Shown: positions 7,382 through 15,045, numbered from the stretch's first letter. The stretch is 15,339 nucleotides of DNA from Oscillospiraceae bacterium (GCA_900768245.1 CAAGCE010000255.1:1-15339); one strand, 5' to 3'. Numbers and translations are program-made. Notes: a model not told the origin generated them from the sequence alone.

Positions 7382-8551
7382 ATGGAAAACAAAATTTACG
7401 ATACATTAAAACGCTGTGTTGATAACGGCGGTGTGGCAGGTGCAAATGTGCTTGTTATCAAAGACGGTGCTGAAAAGGCTTACTGTCAGTACGGTTATCG
7501 TGATATTGAAAACAAGGTGCAAATGTCAAGAGATACTATTTTCAGACTGTATTCTCAGACTAAGCCCGTTACCGCTGCAGCTGTTATGCTGTTGGTATCT
7601 CAAGGGAAGCTTGACCTCGGAGCATGGCTCTCGGATTATATGCCCGAATATGACAAGTCATTCGTAAACATTGACGGCAAACGTTATCCTGCACACAAGC
7701 ACATTACAGTCCGTGACCTTATGAATATGACCTCGGGTATTCCCTACCCTGACGGATCTACCGAGGGCGGCAGGCAGAGCGACACGGTTTTCCGGAAGGT
7801 CGGCGAACGTCTTTACACGGACGCACCCATTTCCACAAACGAATTTGCAAAAATGATGTCTGAGGTCGATCTGTGTTTTGAACCGGGTGAACGCTTTATG
7901 TACGGTGCTTCGGCTGATATACTGGGTGCGCTCGTTGAACGTATCAGCGGTATATCATTCAGGGATTTTCTTATGGAAAGCTTCTTTATACCGCTTGAAA
8001 TGGCTGATACCGATTTTTATGTTCCAAAGGAAAAATCAAGCCGACTCGCAAAAGTATACAACTACTCCCCTGAGGGGCTTGTTGAAACAAGGACTGACCA
8101 CCTTGGTTTAAGATATGACCGTGATGTTATTCCTGCGTTTCAGTCGGGCGGTGCGGGACTTTGCTCTACACTTGATGACTACTCAAAATTTGCTTCAATG
8201 CTCCTTAACGGCGGAACATACAAAGGTAAAAAAATAATGTCCGAACAGGCTGTAAAATTTCTTACTCACGGCGGTCTTGCTCACAAGCAGAAATCACAGC
8301 TCCGGGAAGGCTGGGGTTGGATGACAGGCTACACCTATGGCAATCTTATGCGTGTATGTGATGATGAAAGCCTTACATCGCTTATGTCCTCAAAGGGTGA
8401 ATATGGCTGGGATGGCTGGCTCGGTACATTTTTCTCCAATGAACCAAGTCACAGCATTACTCTGCTTTTCGGCACTCAGCAGGTCGGTGTCGGTCAGGCA
8501 GGAACTCTTGTAAGGCAGATAAAAAATATTGTTATGAGCGAGCTTGCTTGA
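7382..8551 (+). CDS. Serine hydrolase of the beta-lactamase/penicillin-binding fold (class C-like)
   Basis: A 389-residue protein of the Beta-lactamase (PF00144) superfamily. The nucleophile motif SxxK is Ser58-Gln-Thr-Lys61 in RLYSQTKPVTAAAV. The second motif has Tyr174 in RFMYGASADILG, where the usual YxN is altered to Tyr-Gly-Ala. The third region is GWDGWLGT (342-349). No signal peptide, which argues against a secreted antibiotic-resistance beta-lactamase or a cell-wall PBP. Cytosolic members of this family include esterases and peptidases. Beside glycosidases and an AraC regulator, de-esterification of imported plant oligosaccharides is possible but unproven. A terminator closes the gene directly downstream. 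Confidence 0.88.
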   Translation: MENKIYDTLKRCVDNGGVAGANVLVIKDGAEKAYCQYGYRDIENKVQMSRDTIFRLYSQTKPVTAAAVMLLVSQGKLDLGAWLSDYMPEYDKSFVNIDGKRYPAHKHITVRDLMNMTSGIPYPDGSTEGGRQSDTVFRKVGERLYTDAPISTNEFAKMMSEVDLCFEPGERFMYGASADILGALVERISGISFRDFLMESFFIPLEMADTDFYVPKEKSSRLAKVYNYSPEGLVETRTDHLGLRYDRDVIPAFQSGGAGLCSTLDDYSKFASMLLNGGTYKGKKIMSEQAVKFLTHGGLAHKQKSQLREGWGWMTGYTYGNLMRVCDDESLTSLMSSKGEYGWDGWLGTFFSNEPSHSITLLFGTQQVGVGQAGTLVRQIKNIVMSELA

Positions 8552-8572
8552 TTGGATCTATACTTTTATGTT

Positions 8573-8607
8573 TGCTGCTGCATCAATACGGTGCGGCAGC
8601 ATTTTTT
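8573..8607 (+). terminator. Rho-independent terminator after the serine hydrolase gene
   Basis: A 10-bp stem (8573-8582 with 8592-8601, one wobble) with a 9-nt loop, followed by six T (8602-8607). It lies 22 bp past the stop and 11 bp before the marR -35 box. Confidence 0.9.
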
Positions 8608-8617
8608 ATAGAAGCCC

Positions 8618-8666
8618 TTGACAATCGTCCGATTTCGGATTATAATACTAAAGTCCGATTTCGGAC
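8618..8666 (+). promoter_or_regulatory. marR-MATE promoter with two identical palindromic operators
   Basis: Consensus promoter: TTGACA (8618-8623), 17-nt spacer, TATAAT (8641-8646). A GTCCGATTTCGGA palindrome (TCCGA-TT-TCGGA core) fills the spacer at 8627-8639 and recurs at 8653-8665, just past the -10. The copies are 26 bp centre to centre. This is the classic arrangement for MarR autorepression: bound repressor would occlude the whole promoter until a ligand releases it. Confidence 0.9.
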
Positions 8667-8683
8667 AAAAAAGGAGTTGGAGC

Positions 8684-9124
8684 ATGGATAAAACATATAA
8701 AAATCTTTTAAGATTAAACAGCATTGTCAAGGAAACAAACAAAATATACAGCAATGCTGCAAAAAAATTCGGATTGTCGGACAGCGTTTTCTGGATACTT
8801 TATGCCCTGCGCGAGAAAGGTGAAGCTGTTACGCAAAGTGAGATATGCTATGCAATGTGTCAGCCGAAACAGACAGTGAACACCGCTTTAAAAAAAATGG
8901 AAGCAAACGGACTTATCACCTTTGAAAACAGTTCAGACCGCAGAAGCAAGCTTGTCAGGCTTACCGAAAGCGGCATAAGGCTCGCTGAAAAAACTGCTGA
9001 TAAAGTCATTGCCGCCGAAAGGGATACTATTTCGCAGTTCACCGCAGAGGAACAGGAAGCTTATATCAAGCTTATGAAAAAATACAGTGACCTGATGAAA
9101 GAGTTTGTGGAAAAAATACCATAA
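8684..9124 (+). CDS. MarR-family transcriptional regulator, probable autorepressor of the efflux operon
   Basis: A 146-residue winged-helix protein of normal MarR length. The recognition-helix region is about 58-73 (MCQPKQTVNTALKKME) and the wing is about 84-97 (SDRRSKLVRLTESG). The start at 8684 is chosen because AAGGAG lies 7 nt upstream. An in-frame ATG at 8618 would sit inside the promoter itself and is rejected. It is 18 bp upstream of the MATE gene, so the two are cotranscribed. The twin palindromes in the promoter are its probable sites. The ligand is likely a toxic compound exported by the MATE pump, but cannot be named. Confidence 0.93.
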   Translation: MDKTYKNLLRLNSIVKETNKIYSNAAKKFGLSDSVFWILYALREKGEAVTQSEICYAMCQPKQTVNTALKKMEANGLITFENSSDRRSKLVRLTESGIRLAEKTADKVIAAERDTISQFTAEEQEAYIKLMKKYSDLMKEFVEKIP

Positions 9125-9142
9125 CGGAAAGGAGAAATTTTT

Positions 9143-10477
9143 ATGGCTATACAGCTTTCAGACCACTTTAATTACAAAAAGCTGCTGCGCTTTTGTCTGC
9201 CGTCGATAATTATGATGATATTTACATCGATATACGGCGTTGTCGACGGATTATTCGTTTCAAATTTTGTCGGAAAAACATCTTTTGCAGCTGTCAACCT
9301 TATTATGCCGTTCAATATGATACTTGGCGGTACGGGATTTATGATAGGCACTGGCGGCAGTGCTCTTGTTGCAAAAACTCTCGGTGAGGGCAATGATGAG
9401 CTTGCCAAAAAATACTTCTCAATGATGATATATTTCACACTGTTATGCGGCATTATTCTGTCAATACTGGGAGTTGCATTTGCAAGACCTGTGGCATATC
9501 TTCTCGGTGCAACGGATGCTATGATCGGTGAATGTGTCGGCTATGCAAGAGTCGTACTGCTCTTTAATGCTGCCTTTATGCTTCAGAATGTATTCCAGAG
9601 CTTTCTGGTTACTGCCGCAAAGCCTAAATTCGGTCTTATCGTTACGATCGCCGCAGGTGTGACCAATATGGTTCTCGATGCGCTTTTCATTGGTGTTTTC
9701 AGATGGGGTGTTATCGGTGCGGCTCTTGCAACAGGATTAAGTCAGCTTGTCGGCGGTCTGCTCCCGCTTTTATTCTTTATCAATAAAAATAACGGCAGCA
9801 ACCTCTGCCTTGTTCCGTCAAAGCTTGAGTTTAAGCATATTTTAATGGCTTGTACAAATGGTGTTTCAGAGCTTATGACAAATATTTCATCGTCCATTGT
9901 AGGTATGCTTTACAATTTTCAGCTTATGAAATTTGCCGGTGAAAACGGTGTTGCTGCATACGGTGTTATTATGTATGTTCAGTTTATTTTCATTGCTGTT
10001 TTCTTTGGCTATTCTATCGGAACTGCTCCCATTGTCGGATTTAATTTCGGTGCGCAAAGACATTCCGAACTGAAAAATATGCTCTGCAAAAGTATGCTTA
10101 TTATGATAAGCTCAGGTGTCTTTATGATGGCTCTTGCTCAGCTTCTTGCTTCAACTCTTGCAAGGATCTTCGTCGGATATGACCATGAACTTATGGAAAT
10201 GACAAAACACGCATTTTCACTTGTTTCATTTTCATTTATTCTTGCAGGTGTGAACATTTACATTTCCTCATTCTTTACCGCACTTAACAACGGTGTTATC
10301 TCCGCTGTGGTCTCATTCCTGCGTACACTTGTTTTTCAGGCTTCATCGGTACTTATCCTGCCTATCTTCTTTGAACTCGACGGCATCTGGGCAGCAATTA
10401 CGGTTGCGGAATTATGTGCAGCTGCAATATCAATTTTTCTGCTGTTTGCAAACCGCAAAAAATACAATTATATGTAA
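9143..10477 (+). CDS. MATE-family multidrug/sodium or proton antiporter
   Basis: A 444-residue integral membrane protein with about 12 hydrophobic segments in two homologous halves, the normal MATE size. Typical features include the N-terminal segment SIIMMIFTSIYGVVDGLFVSN (about 21-41) and the loop-helix GGTGFMIGTGGSALVAKTLGEG (about 62-83), with related motifs around GYSIGTAPIVGFNFGAQ in the second half. It should export cationic drugs or metabolites in exchange for Na+ or H+. It is preceded by GGAAAGGAG and lies 18 bp after marR. A terminator follows directly, so this is a complete two-gene operon. Substrate unknown. Confidence 0.94.
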   Translation: MAIQLSDHFNYKKLLRFCLPSIIMMIFTSIYGVVDGLFVSNFVGKTSFAAVNLIMPFNMILGGTGFMIGTGGSALVAKTLGEGNDELAKKYFSMMIYFTLLCGIILSILGVAFARPVAYLLGATDAMIGECVGYARVVLLFNAAFMLQNVFQSFLVTAAKPKFGLIVTIAAGVTNMVLDALFIGVFRWGVIGAALATGLSQLVGGLLPLLFFINKNNGSNLCLVPSKLEFKHILMACTNGVSELMTNISSSIVGMLYNFQLMKFAGENGVAAYGVIMYVQFIFIAVFFGYSIGTAPIVGFNFGAQRHSELKNMLCKSMLIMISSGVFMMALAQLLASTLARIFVGYDHELMEMTKHAFSLVSFSFILAGVNIYISSFFTALNNGVISAVVSFLRTLVFQASSVLILPIFFELDGIWAAITVAELCAAAISIFLLFANRKKYNYM

Positions 10478-10483
10478 AATTCA

Positions 10484-10521
10484 AGCCGCTGCATTGTTAT
10501 CTTGCAGCGGCTCAGCTTTTT
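10484..10521 (+). terminator. Terminator after the MATE gene, possibly bidirectional
   Basis: A perfect 10-bp GC-rich stem (10484-10493 with 10503-10512) with a 9-nt loop, followed by CAGCTTTTT. It lies between convergent genes. On the opposite strand the hairpin is followed by TGAATTTTA, so it may also stop LysR transcripts weakly. Confidence 0.85.
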
Positions 10522-10570
10522 CATATTCAATAAAAACGGTTCACGCAAAACCACCTTGCGCGGGAACTAT

Positions 10571-10612
10571 GCTGTAGGTTCAAGCAAAAAATAAACGCGG
10601 TCCAAATAAAAA
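10571..10612 (+). repeat. Possible degenerate third copy of the dispersed repeat
   Basis: GCTGTAGGTTCAAGCAAAA (10571-10589) matches the copy A segment from 308 at 16 of 19 bases. It is followed, after an offset of about 5 nt, by a similar CC-AAATAAAAAAA tail. Low complexity in the A-run limits confidence. Confidence 0.35.
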
Positions 10613-10635
10613 AAATAAAAAATACACGGATCTCT

Positions 10636-11553
10636 TTATTCAAGGGTATCTCTTACCCTTTTAAGCGCACTGATAAATGCATTATCAGAATCATTCGGTT
10701 TATAATGCTTCGCCATTATCAGTATATCCTTGCTTTTTGAAGTGATGCCGCTGCATTTTTTCTGCACAAGTCCGTGACGCTCTATCTGTTCGGCAGGAAG
10801 CGGTGAGACCCACATAAATGTATCCGGTATTTCATCAAGCATATCAAACTGGCTACCTCGATCGTATACGAATATACGATTTTTTTCGGGGGCAGCTGTT
10901 TTTTTCAGGTAGCTTTCGGAAAGATACGGCACGGAAACGTCACCCTGAACTATTTCAATATAATCTTCAAGGTCAGACATTTCTATAACTTCTTTTCCCG
11001 CCAGCTTATTATTGCTCGACATTACAGCTACATATGAAAAAGACCATATCTCCTCATACTGAAGTTCTTTATCGCTCAGGAGTGAAAGAAAAAAATCCTC
11101 ATAGGTTTCGTCATAGCGAATCACCGCCATATTATACTCGCCGTCCACAACGCCGTTTATTGAATCTATGGCATTTGATTCACGGAAATTTATTGACAGC
11201 TGTTTGCTGCGGTCAAGTTCATTCACAAAGCCTGCAAATGCGTGCGCAATATATGACGCTCTTGGGATCGCTATCTTAAACGCATTTATATCCGATACCT
11301 CAGGCTTGAAAAGATTTTCCATTTTATCAAGCTGCTGGATTATCGCTTTTGCACATTCAAGAAACTCAACGCCCTTTTCCGTAGGCTCGACGCCCTTGGA
11401 AATACGCTTGAAAATAGGTGCGCCAAGTTCATTTTCAACTTCCTTTATCGCTTTGCTCAGATTAGGCTGACCCATAAAAAGACTTGATGCAGCCTTAGTT
11501 ATTGAGCCTGTTTTTTCTACCTCAACAAGGTATCTGAGGTGCATTAAATTCAT
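10636..11553 (-). CDS. LysR-family transcriptional regulator
   Basis: A 305-residue protein of standard LysR length. The N-terminal winged helix-turn-helix (about 1-62) contains GSITKAASSLFMGQPNLSKAIKEVENELGAPIFKR. The rest is a periplasmic-binding-protein-like effector domain (about 90-300). AAAGGG precedes the start by 9 nt. It lies 42 bp downstream of the phosphatase gene on the same strand, with no clear terminator or promoter in the gap, so it may be the last gene of the hydrogenase operon. Unusually for LysR, no divergent target gene is present; the gene upstream of it runs the same way. Target and co-inducer are unknown. Confidence 0.93.
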   Translation of the reverse strand: MNLMHLRYLVEVEKTGSITKAASSLFMGQPNLSKAIKEVENELGAPIFKRISKGVEPTEKGVEFLECAKAIIQQLDKMENLFKPEVSDINAFKIAIPRASYIAHAFAGFVNELDRSKQLSINFRESNAIDSINGVVDGEYNMAVIRYDETYEDFFLSLLSDKELQYEEIWSFSYVAVMSSNNKLAGKEVIEMSDLEDYIEIVQGDVSVPYLSESYLKKTAAPEKNRIFVYDRGSQFDMLDEIPDTFMWVSPLPAEQIERHGLVQKKCSGITSKSKDILIMAKHYKPNDSDNAFISALKRVRDTLE

Positions 11554-11595
11554 TTAAATCATCCCTTTAAAAGACTTCATCCCCAAAGCCTTCAT

Positions 11596-12771
11596 TTAAA
11601 AATATGATACATTTATACGTTTGCCCATTTTCTTTAAGCTTTCGCTCAGTTCCTCTATCAGACGCATTTTTATGCTGAAATTTATCGGCAGGTTCGGGTT
11701 CTGATGAGCAGGATTTATCGCTCTTCCTATATAGAAATTTATATCCGTTGCCTCTTCAAAAAGAAGCATTGCTATTCTGGAAGCACCGTCCTTCTTTCTC
11801 GCCCATTCGCTGCCGTATACCGCATTATCGGAAAGATAGTCCTCGGCATATTTCATTACCTTTGTCATCGTAATAACGCCCTCGGTCACAAGGTCAACAC
11901 CGTCTATTTTGGCAATAGGCGGGATCTCAGGGTCGAAATAATCAAGACACGGAACAACATCTTTTCCAAGGAACTCAGCTGCAAGCTTTGAGGTCGTTCC
12001 GCCGCACACGATATGCTTTCCCTCTTTTGCAAAAAAAAGTGTAAGCATCTTTTTCAGGTCGGCAGGATTCGACGGAGGTCCCATAAGCAGATTCATAGGA
12101 ACACGCTGACGTATTTTTATTGCGCCGACTGTTGTATCGTCCCCCGGTTCACCGCCGTAAAGGCTGTTGCATTGGTCAAGAAGCATCTGTGCCACGGTTT
12201 TTGCGGACATTTTCTTATCATAATTTCCAACAAGAAAATCAACTATACTGTCACGCTGCCAACCGAAATTAAGCGTTTTGCCTACGCCTGCATAGATAGC
12301 ACCGTCGCTCATTGTTACAAAGACATCATTCATCTCAAGTGAAAGCTTGGATTTCAATATCGTCTTTCCGCCGATCTCCATACTTGTAGTCGGATATTCA
12401 TAGTATTCACCGTTGCGGAGCATTACTACCATAGGGTTATCATACTGGATTATCTCCGCTTCGCTGTTATCGGTAATACGAATGATGGTAAAGGTCGAGT
12501 ATGCTATGCCTCGTTTTTCACATACGGGCAGGGTCGAGGCAATAGTGCTTACGCAATCCTCAATGCTCATATTGTTTGCCATCATTGTTGAAATGATTTT
12601 AGATGTAAGTGTTGAAAGGATACAAGCCTTTACACCGCTTCCAAGGCCGTCAGCAAGTACAAAAACAATAGAATTATCGTTCTGTTCAACCATTTCAATA
12701 TGGTCGCCGCAAAGCTGTTCGCCTTTTTTATTTACGCTGCAGAAGCCAATATCTGTACAAAGGTTATTCAT
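11596..12771 (-). CDS. SpoIIE/PP2C-type serine/threonine phosphatase linked to the sensory hydrogenase
   Basis: A 391-residue protein. Residues about 1-222 form a SpoIIE-type PP2C domain with the expected metal-binding acids: Asp23 (GDH), Asp41 (LADGLGSG), Asp156 (MSDGAIY) and Asp211-Asp212 (PGDDTT). It should dephosphorylate a protein partner using two Mn/Mg ions. Residues about 225-391 are an extra C-terminal region of unassigned function (around MGPPSNPADLKKML, 230-243, and IVCGGTTSKLAAEFLG, 254-269). It begins 21 bp after the hydrogenase-like gene ends, so the two are translated from one mRNA. This pairing defines the phosphatase-linked sensory hydrogenase class. AAAGGA lies 10 nt before the start. 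The substrate, perhaps an anti-sigma-factor antagonist or other phosphoprotein, is not in the window. Confidence 0.88.
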   Translation of the reverse strand: MNNLCTDIGFCSVNKKGEQLCGDHIEMVEQNDNSIVFVLADGLGSGVKACILSTLTSKIISTMMANNMSIEDCVSTIASTLPVCEKRGIAYSTFTIIRITDNSEAEIIQYDNPMVVMLRNGEYYEYPTTSMEIGGKTILKSKLSLEMNDVFVTMSDGAIYAGVGKTLNFGWQRDSIVDFLVGNYDKKMSAKTVAQMLLDQCNSLYGGEPGDDTTVGAIKIRQRVPMNLLMGPPSNPADLKKMLTLFFAKEGKHIVCGGTTSKLAAEFLGKDVVPCLDYFDPEIPPIAKIDGVDLVTEGVITMTKVMKYAEDYLSDNAVYGSEWARKKDGASRIAMLLFEEATDINFYIGRAINPAHQNPNLPINFSIKMRLIEELSESLKKMGKRINVSYF

Positions 12772-12792
12772 CGGTAAATGATCCTTTCCGAT

Positions 12793-14481
12793 TTATTTTT
12801 CAGAATTAAGAGTTTCTTTCAGGTTAGTAAGTGCGATCTTTGTTTCTGCGGTAGTTTCACCGAGAAGTGATGCAATTTCCTGAACAACACGCATTTGCTT
12901 TTCAATTACCTTATCGGTTATCTCAATTGCCTGCTTGCTGGTATTCTCTTTCTTTGAACGTTCGGCTTCTTCATTGGTAATATCACGCATAATACTCATA
13001 ATGATATGGTAGTTTCTGTCGTAAATTATTGTTTCCTCAACATAAAGCTTATATTCTGCAAGGAATGTCTTTTTCTCGTAAACGTTGCGTTCTTCGGAAA
13101 AAACATTCATATATTCTGTCGGGTTAAGGATACGGACAACAGGACTTCCCAGAATATCCGCTGCTGAATTGATATTCATCATCTTGCAAGCCGCACGGTT
13201 TATAAGCTGAACTTCAAAATCTTCATTAAGTACAAGTATTCCGTTCGGAGTATTGTTGATAATATTATCCGAGAATGATTCTGCCTTTTCTTTAAGATAC
13301 GGCAGACACATTGTAAAGTCAGCCTTTCCTCTGTAAACTGCAATAGCTTTTTCACGGCAGGTATTGTATCCGCAGCTTCCGCAGTTAAGCTCATCATCAG
13401 GAGTACGCTTGCCCATTTTCATAAGTATTTCACGGATCTGCGCATCGCTTGGCATATCACGGCTCTGAGCCTCGACAGGATATTTCTTCTCCATTTCCTT
13501 GCGTTCGGGAACATTACCGAGCTTATCCTCATTACCTGCATAGCGGTCAATATCAAGATAAGAGCGTACGGGTGCAGGCTCGTATTTTTCCATAATAGGT
13601 CCGCCGATACAGCTTCCCTTGCAGGCTGACATTTCCACGAAGCACTTTTCTATATTTCCCTCACGAATATCTTCAATAGCTTTCATACAGCTTTCTGTAC
13701 CGTCAACGGAAAGATAGCTGTACGGTGAGCCTTTTTTATCCATTGAACGGATTATACCGCCGACCGTTGGGAACAATGCTGAACGGCTTGACTTTTCGCT
13801 GTCCTCACATTTTTCAAGCTTGATGCCCTCTTCTCTGAACCAGTCGCAAAGCTCATCATATGTAATTACGGCATCAACAGCACCGTCGCTGTCCTCAGCC
13901 TCAGCTTTTTTAGATATACACGGACCAATAAAAACAGTATAAGCGTCGGGATTTTCGTCCTTTATCATTTTGCAATGCGCTATCATAGGTGAAACAATAT
14001 GCGCAAGGTTAGGAAGAACATCAGGATAATACTTCTGTATGAGCATATTTACTGTCGGGCAGCAGGAAGAAATAAGGACATTATACTGTCCCTCTTTTAA
14101 CATCTGCTCATAATGCAGCTTTACAGCTTCAGCACCTCTTGAAGTTTCCTCTGCCGAATGAAAACCAAGCTTTTTAAGTGCATTTTCTATTGCGGTTATG
14201 CCATAGCCCGAAAAATTTGCCGCAAATGACGGAGCAATACTTGCAATGACCTTTTTTCCGTCAGCAATGGCTGATTTTACCTTGCCTGTATCGTTTCTTA
14301 TCTGTTTTGCATTCTGTGGACAGACTACATAGCATGTGCCGCAGAGAATACACTCATTGCCAATGATATGAGCCTGATTTCCTGAGAATTTTATTGATTT
14401 TATCGAACAATGACGTATACATTTATAACAGTTTTTGCAGTTTGAGGTTTTCAGCTGCAAATAATTAAAATTTTCAAACAT
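12793..14481 (-). CDS. PAS-containing sensory [FeFe]-hydrogenase-like protein (phosphatase-linked, group C3 type)
   Basis: A 562-residue modular sensor. Start taken at 14481, where GGGAG lies 8 nt upstream; the in-frame ATG at 14496 has no ribosome site. Order: two [4Fe-4S] motifs (Cys15/18/21/25 and 44/47/50/54); the H-cluster domain (about 75-320); a further FeS motif (Cys367/370/375/392); a PAS domain (about 400-500); and a helical tail. H-cluster loops are SSCCP (138-142), GPCISK (186-191) and EMSACKGSC (283-291). All four cluster cysteines (141, 188, 287, 291) and the lysine of loop 2 are kept. The two methionines usual in catalytic enzymes are replaced by Gly186 and Ser285, as expected for sensory types. 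It probably senses H2 or redox state and signals to the adjacent phosphatase, in the cytosol. In Ruminococcus albus a related protein, HydS, has been proposed as a hydrogen sensor. Confidence 0.9.
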   Translation of the reverse strand: MFENFNYLQLKTSNCKNCYKCIRHCSIKSIKFSGNQAHIIGNECILCGTCYVVCPQNAKQIRNDTGKVKSAIADGKKVIASIAPSFAANFSGYGITAIENALKKLGFHSAEETSRGAEAVKLHYEQMLKEGQYNVLISSCCPTVNMLIQKYYPDVLPNLAHIVSPMIAHCKMIKDENPDAYTVFIGPCISKKAEAEDSDGAVDAVITYDELCDWFREEGIKLEKCEDSEKSSRSALFPTVGGIIRSMDKKGSPYSYLSVDGTESCMKAIEDIREGNIEKCFVEMSACKGSCIGGPIMEKYEPAPVRSYLDIDRYAGNEDKLGNVPERKEMEKKYPVEAQSRDMPSDAQIREILMKMGKRTPDDELNCGSCGYNTCREKAIAVYRGKADFTMCLPYLKEKAESFSDNIINNTPNGILVLNEDFEVQLINRAACKMMNINSAADILGSPVVRILNPTEYMNVFSEERNVYEKKTFLAEYKLYVEETIIYDRNYHIIMSIMRDITNEEAERSKKENTSKQAIEITDKVIEKQMRVVQEIASLLGETTAETKIALTNLKETLNSEK

Positions 14482-14557
14482 CGCATTATCTCCCATCGGT
14501 TCTGTAATTTATGTAATTGTTTCAAACATATTTCAGAAATAGCTATTTTCATAAAAA

Positions 14558-14613
14558 ATAACGTGCCTTGTACCGAAACGGAATCGACATTTTCAGATAC
14601 AATGACACGTTAT
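14558..14613 (-). terminator. Intercistronic hairpin with T-run between ferredoxin and hydrogenase genes
   Basis: On the minus strand ATAACGTG (14613-14606) pairs with CACGTTAT (14565-14558). After a 3x2-nt internal loop, TTGTA (14602-14598) pairs with TACAA (14572-14568). A T-run follows (14557-14553). It could be a partial terminator, giving more ferredoxin than sensor, or an mRNA-processing or protein-binding site. No good separate promoter for the hydrogenase gene is seen downstream of it. Confidence 0.55.
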
Positions 14614-14627
14614 GTACAGCCATAAGG

Positions 14628-14873
14628 TCAGTTTAATTTCTGCAGGATATGCTCGTTAAAAATATCATTGAAATTATCAGGAGAAACGCCGCAGATGATC
14701 TCATCATCAACTTTAACTGTTACACCTGATGTACACTTACCGAGGCAAAAAGCGGCAGCAATATTTACCTTATCTTCAAGATTATTTTTCTCAACATATT
14801 CCTTCATAAGTTCAATAATCTTATAAGAACCCTTCAAGTGACATGAGCTGCCCACACATACATACACGTTCAT
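14628..14873 (-). CDS. Thioredoxin-like [2Fe-2S] ferredoxin
   Basis: An 81-residue protein resembling the C-terminal domain of NuoE/HydC-type subunits. The four cluster ligands are Cys6 and Cys11 (VYVCVGSSCHLKG) and Cys43 and Cys47 (FCLGKCTSG), in the Cx4C...Cx3C spacing of the thioredoxin-like [2Fe-2S] family. It is a single domain at normal length for stand-alone members. It is the first gene of the sensory hydrogenase operon, 146 bp upstream of the hydrogenase-like gene. It is a likely electron donor or acceptor for the sensor's FeS chain, though its partner is inferred only from position. AAAGGA lies about 11 nt before the start. Confidence 0.88.
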   Translation of the reverse strand: MNVYVCVGSSCHLKGSYKIIELMKEYVEKNNLEDKVNIAAAFCLGKCTSGVTVKVDDEIICGVSPDNFNDIFNEHILQKLN

Positions 14874-15045
14874 TTTATGACCATTCCTTTCTTATAAGTT
14901 CTGTGTTTCCCCCTAATGAAACATCGGACAGATCCGAAATCAGAACCCGAGGCTGAAAGCCAGCATAATCAGCGTTCTATCCATAAAAAGCCAAAGCAGA
15001 CAACGCACATCTGCTGCACGCTGCAAAACGCTGCCGACAGTTATT
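14874..15045 (-). promoter_or_regulatory. Structured 5' leader of the sensory hydrogenase operon (candidate cis-regulatory RNA)
   Basis: About 170 nt lie between the predicted start of transcription and the ferredoxin ATG. The 3' part folds as a compact three-way junction. P1 is GTTCTG (14946-14941) with CAGAAC (14903-14898). P2 is TCGGA-TCTG-TCCGA (14937-14924). P3 is TGTTTC (14923-14918) with GAAACA (14909-14904), with an 8-nt loop ending GGGG. P2/P3 and P3/P1 abut without spacer. AGAAC (14978-14974) can pair instead with GTTCT (14946-14942), excluding P1. A GC-rich 5' half can also pair (GGCAGCG with CGTTGTC) and is followed by GGCTTTTT (14992-14985), resembling an attenuator. I do not recognise a known riboswitch class. 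Confidence 0.5.

Noticed and set aside
7382..8551. Antibiotic-resistance beta-lactamase
   Set aside because: No signal peptide, an altered YxN motif and a metabolic context; the fold is shared with esterases and peptidases.
8618..8683. Upstream in-frame start for the MarR protein
   Set aside because: It would put the N-terminus inside the -35/-10 region; the ATG at 8684 has AAGGAG at proper spacing.
14482..14496. Upstream in-frame start for the sensory hydrogenase
   Set aside because: No ribosome site before 14496, whereas GGGAG lies 8 nt before the ATG at 14481.
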